A stretch of 64,000 nt of DNA from Castanea sativa. Lineage: Eukaryota > Streptophyta > Magnoliopsida > Fagales > Fagaceae. The position numbers were made by a program, and so were the translations under genes. Under the pieces are notes generated by a model. The model made no database searches. It was not told the origin of the DNA and was given only the letters and a program-made list of their open reading frames with translations. Below are positions 62,151 to 64,000 of this stretch, in pieces. The stretch lies in contig NC_134015.1 in NCBI RefSeq assembly GCF_040712315.1, positions 20,895,614 to 20,959,613 on the forward strand. The letters run 5' to 3'. The stretch's first letter is position 1; each line of letters begins with the position of its first letter.

Positions 62151-63056
62151 CTCATAGGGATCCTAGGCAAAAACATCGATGTTGTCCTTTAAAAATTCCA
62201 CCAATTCCATTTTCTCTTGGTGTGGTAAACGTACCCCAACTTGAAAGAACCTTTCGGGATCATCAACTATCAAAAACTTCTCCAAATCTTCAAACATAGT
62301 CTCCTTCGACGTCACCGCTTCGGGCACATCCGAAGTCGTTAATTGCTATAAGTTCTCTCCGGCCGAGGACTGATGCAGTACTGTAGCAGATATGCACTAC
62401 CTTGCCACTGATTGGCTACCAAGAATTTCTTTGATGAATTCTCTCAAAGGGAACTTTACTTTAACATGCAAGGTGGAGGAAACAACACCCAAGGCATGCA
62501 ACCAAGGCCTGGAAAGGATGGCCGTGCGTGGGGAATACGCATCAACCACGATAAAATCCACCTCGACCGTTTTCGAGCCAAACTGTACAGGCAATCGAAT
62601 CTGTCCTTTTGGTATGACAGCTTTGCCTTCAAAGCTTATTAGCGGCGATTCATAAGGAATGAGATCCTCCAATCTCAGCTTCAGCCCCTTAAATAAGTCC
62701 GGATACATAGTATCTGCACTGCTGCCCTGGTCGATCATCACCCTCTTGACGTCGTAATTCCCTATTTGCAACGTGACCGCCAGGGCGTTATCATGGGGTT
62801 GGATGGTCCCAACTTTATCCTCCTGCGAGAATCCGAGGATAGGCACGTTCCCTTTAATCCGCTTCGGCTTTGAGCCTGACTCCTCGGCCTGGGAATGTGA
62901 AACTGCCATCACCCTGGTAGGACAGGAACCGGTCCTGTCAGGTGCGGCGAAGATAACGTTAATCGCTCCCAAGGGCGGCCGAGACGAGTTATTCTTTTGA
63001 TTATTTGAGCCGGACTGACTGTCTTGCCCGTTAGGTTGGTATAGGTGCTGCTTCAA
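62151..63056 (-). pseudogene. Gypsy protease region
   Basis: GAINVIFAAPDRTGSCPTRV leads to the active-site region MIDQGSSADTMYPDLFKGL at about 62700-62750. DQGSSAD, in place of DTGSSAD, is common in this group. It continues to TAILSRPWLHALGVVSSTLH, then breaks up before RT. Confidence 0.88.
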
Positions 63057-64000
63057 CTTCTCCTCGCCAACGAGCTACTCCAAGTGGTTCTAGAGGGTCC
63101 GACAATTCTCAGTGGTATGACCCACGTCCTGGTGGTATTGTCAAAAAAGATTCTGGTTACGCTTCGTAGGGTACCCGACCATCTTACTAGGCCATCTGAA
63201 GTAGGGTTCCTTACGGACTTTCTCCAGTAGTTGGTGCACTAGTTCTCGGAATACAGTGTTGACTGTTTGAGGAGTAGCTGAGCCAGCTTGCCCAGAGTAA
63301 TCTCTCCTCGGCTTATTATTGTGATACCTGTCCGACCTGAAATCCCTTCTTTCCTGCGGGATAACCTTCGCCTTACCCTTACCCTGCTGTTGGTCTTCTT
63401 CGACCCTTTTGTACTCGTCTATACGGTCCATGAGACGACGTACACTCCGTATAGGCTTCTTGGTCAAAGACTTCCTCAAGTTATGATCAGTGGGAAGGCC
63501 CACTTTAAAAGTATTGATCGCCACCTCGTCAAAATCTCCATCTATCTCGTTGAACGTCTCCCAATATCTGTCGGAGTATGCTTTCAATGTCTCACCCTCC
63601 CTCATGGCCATAGATAATAGCGAGTCCAACGGTTGAGGAACTCTGCTACACGTAATGAACTGTGACGCGAATGCTCTAGTAAGTTCCCCAAACGAACCGA
63701 CAGACCATGATTTTAGGCCATTGAACCATCTCATGGCAATAGGTCCCAGGCTGGAAGGGAAGACTTTGCACATCAAGGTCTCATTGTGAGAATGCACCGC
63801 CATCCTCTGATTAAAGTGGCTCACATGCTCCACTGGGTCTGTCCGGCCGTTATAAATGGTGAAGGTGGGCTGGGTGAACCGCCTGGGGAGCCTCCCATTC
63901 TCAATCCTGTGTGAGAATGGTGATTTGGAGAGTTGGTGTAATGCTCGGCTCATAGCGTCATTTCCCAAGCCCTTGGAAGGGAGCTTCTTGTGCCTGCGAC
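63057..64000 (-). pseudogene. Gypsy gag, continuing beyond the window
   Basis: The frame is open to the window edge (LPSKGLGNDAMSRALHQLSK), so the start is outside. Retrotransposon gag domain: YNGRTDPVEHVSHFNQRMAV, MRWFNGLKSWSVGSFGELTR, ETFNEIDGDFDEVAINTFKV. Near the end a QYHQDVGHTTENCRTL segment, usual in this group, follows a TGA at 63141-63143; further stops occur at about 63090 and 63075. Confidence 0.9.

Larger units (their letters stand above)
53837..64000 (-). mobile_element. Ty3/gypsy retrotransposon (Tat-like), 3' part
   Basis: Minus strand, right to left: gag (from beyond 64000), protease, RT, RNase H, a second RNase H, integrase (ending 59040), a 70-bp tandem array, an antisense multi-exon gene, a purine tract and the 3' LTR. 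A second RNase H and extra antisense frames between pol and LTR are known features of the Tat group of plant gypsy elements. The 5' LTR, primer site and gag start lie right of the window. All frames are broken. Confidence 0.9.

Overview
The window is nuclear DNA of a flowering plant. The introns are GT-AG and AT-rich. The host genes recognised (plastid pTAC3, TPLATE-complex TWD40-2, SRP68, a 20S proteasome beta5 subunit) are eudicot-like, and the transposons are plant lineages: MULE, plant-mobile-domain, two Ty1/copia, L1 LINE, Tat-like Ty3/gypsy, hAT and Harbinger. A woody, repeat-rich eudicot (possibly Fagales) is my guess from style only. I see no rRNA, tRNA, CRISPR or organellar insert, and no clearly intact protein-coding gene. 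The window is a graveyard of host gene copies cut up by transposons.

Layout. 1-3842: a Mutator-like element (MULE) on the minus strand, with a broken transposase gene and a striking array of short palindromes at its right end. 4764-38617: a 34-kb copy of PTAC3 on the plus strand. Ten exons can be followed from a mid-protein exon to near the C terminus. Its introns hold a hAT-like element, two MITEs, an L1 LINE with target duplication (18765-21956), a copia element (24819-29661), L1 tails and several poly(A)-only retroposons. Another copia element (11917-17647) sits inside a coding exon with a 5-bp target duplication. Two 1-base frameshifts and a missing C terminus confirm that this copy is a pseudogene.

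38633-45664: a second element with the same terminal palindromes and the same CT-rich leader as the MULE, but carrying a plant mobile domain (PMD) gene and one stray TWD40-2 exon. 46196-53103: a run of same-strand host gene fragments: an unnamed plant-specific gene, SRP68 exons joined to beta5 proteasome exons, all damaged. 53837-64000: the 3' part of a large minus-strand Ty3/gypsy element (Tat-like) with gag, protease, RT, two RNase H domains and integrase. Between pol and the 3' LTR it has a 70-bp tandem array and an antisense multi-exon gene. Its 5' end lies outside the window.

Three observations stand out. (1) The two MULE-type ends share ten 17-bp dyads of fixed design: a 7-bp stem with a 3-bp spacer. 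The inner two stem bases change together, and the dyads come in pairs repeated about every 102-108 bp. (2) Nearly all readable in-frame stops in the transposons are at Trp or Gln codons, i.e. C:G to T:A changes, which fits decay by cytosine methylation. (3) Several insertions consist of little more than a poly(A) tract between 15-21 bp target duplications.
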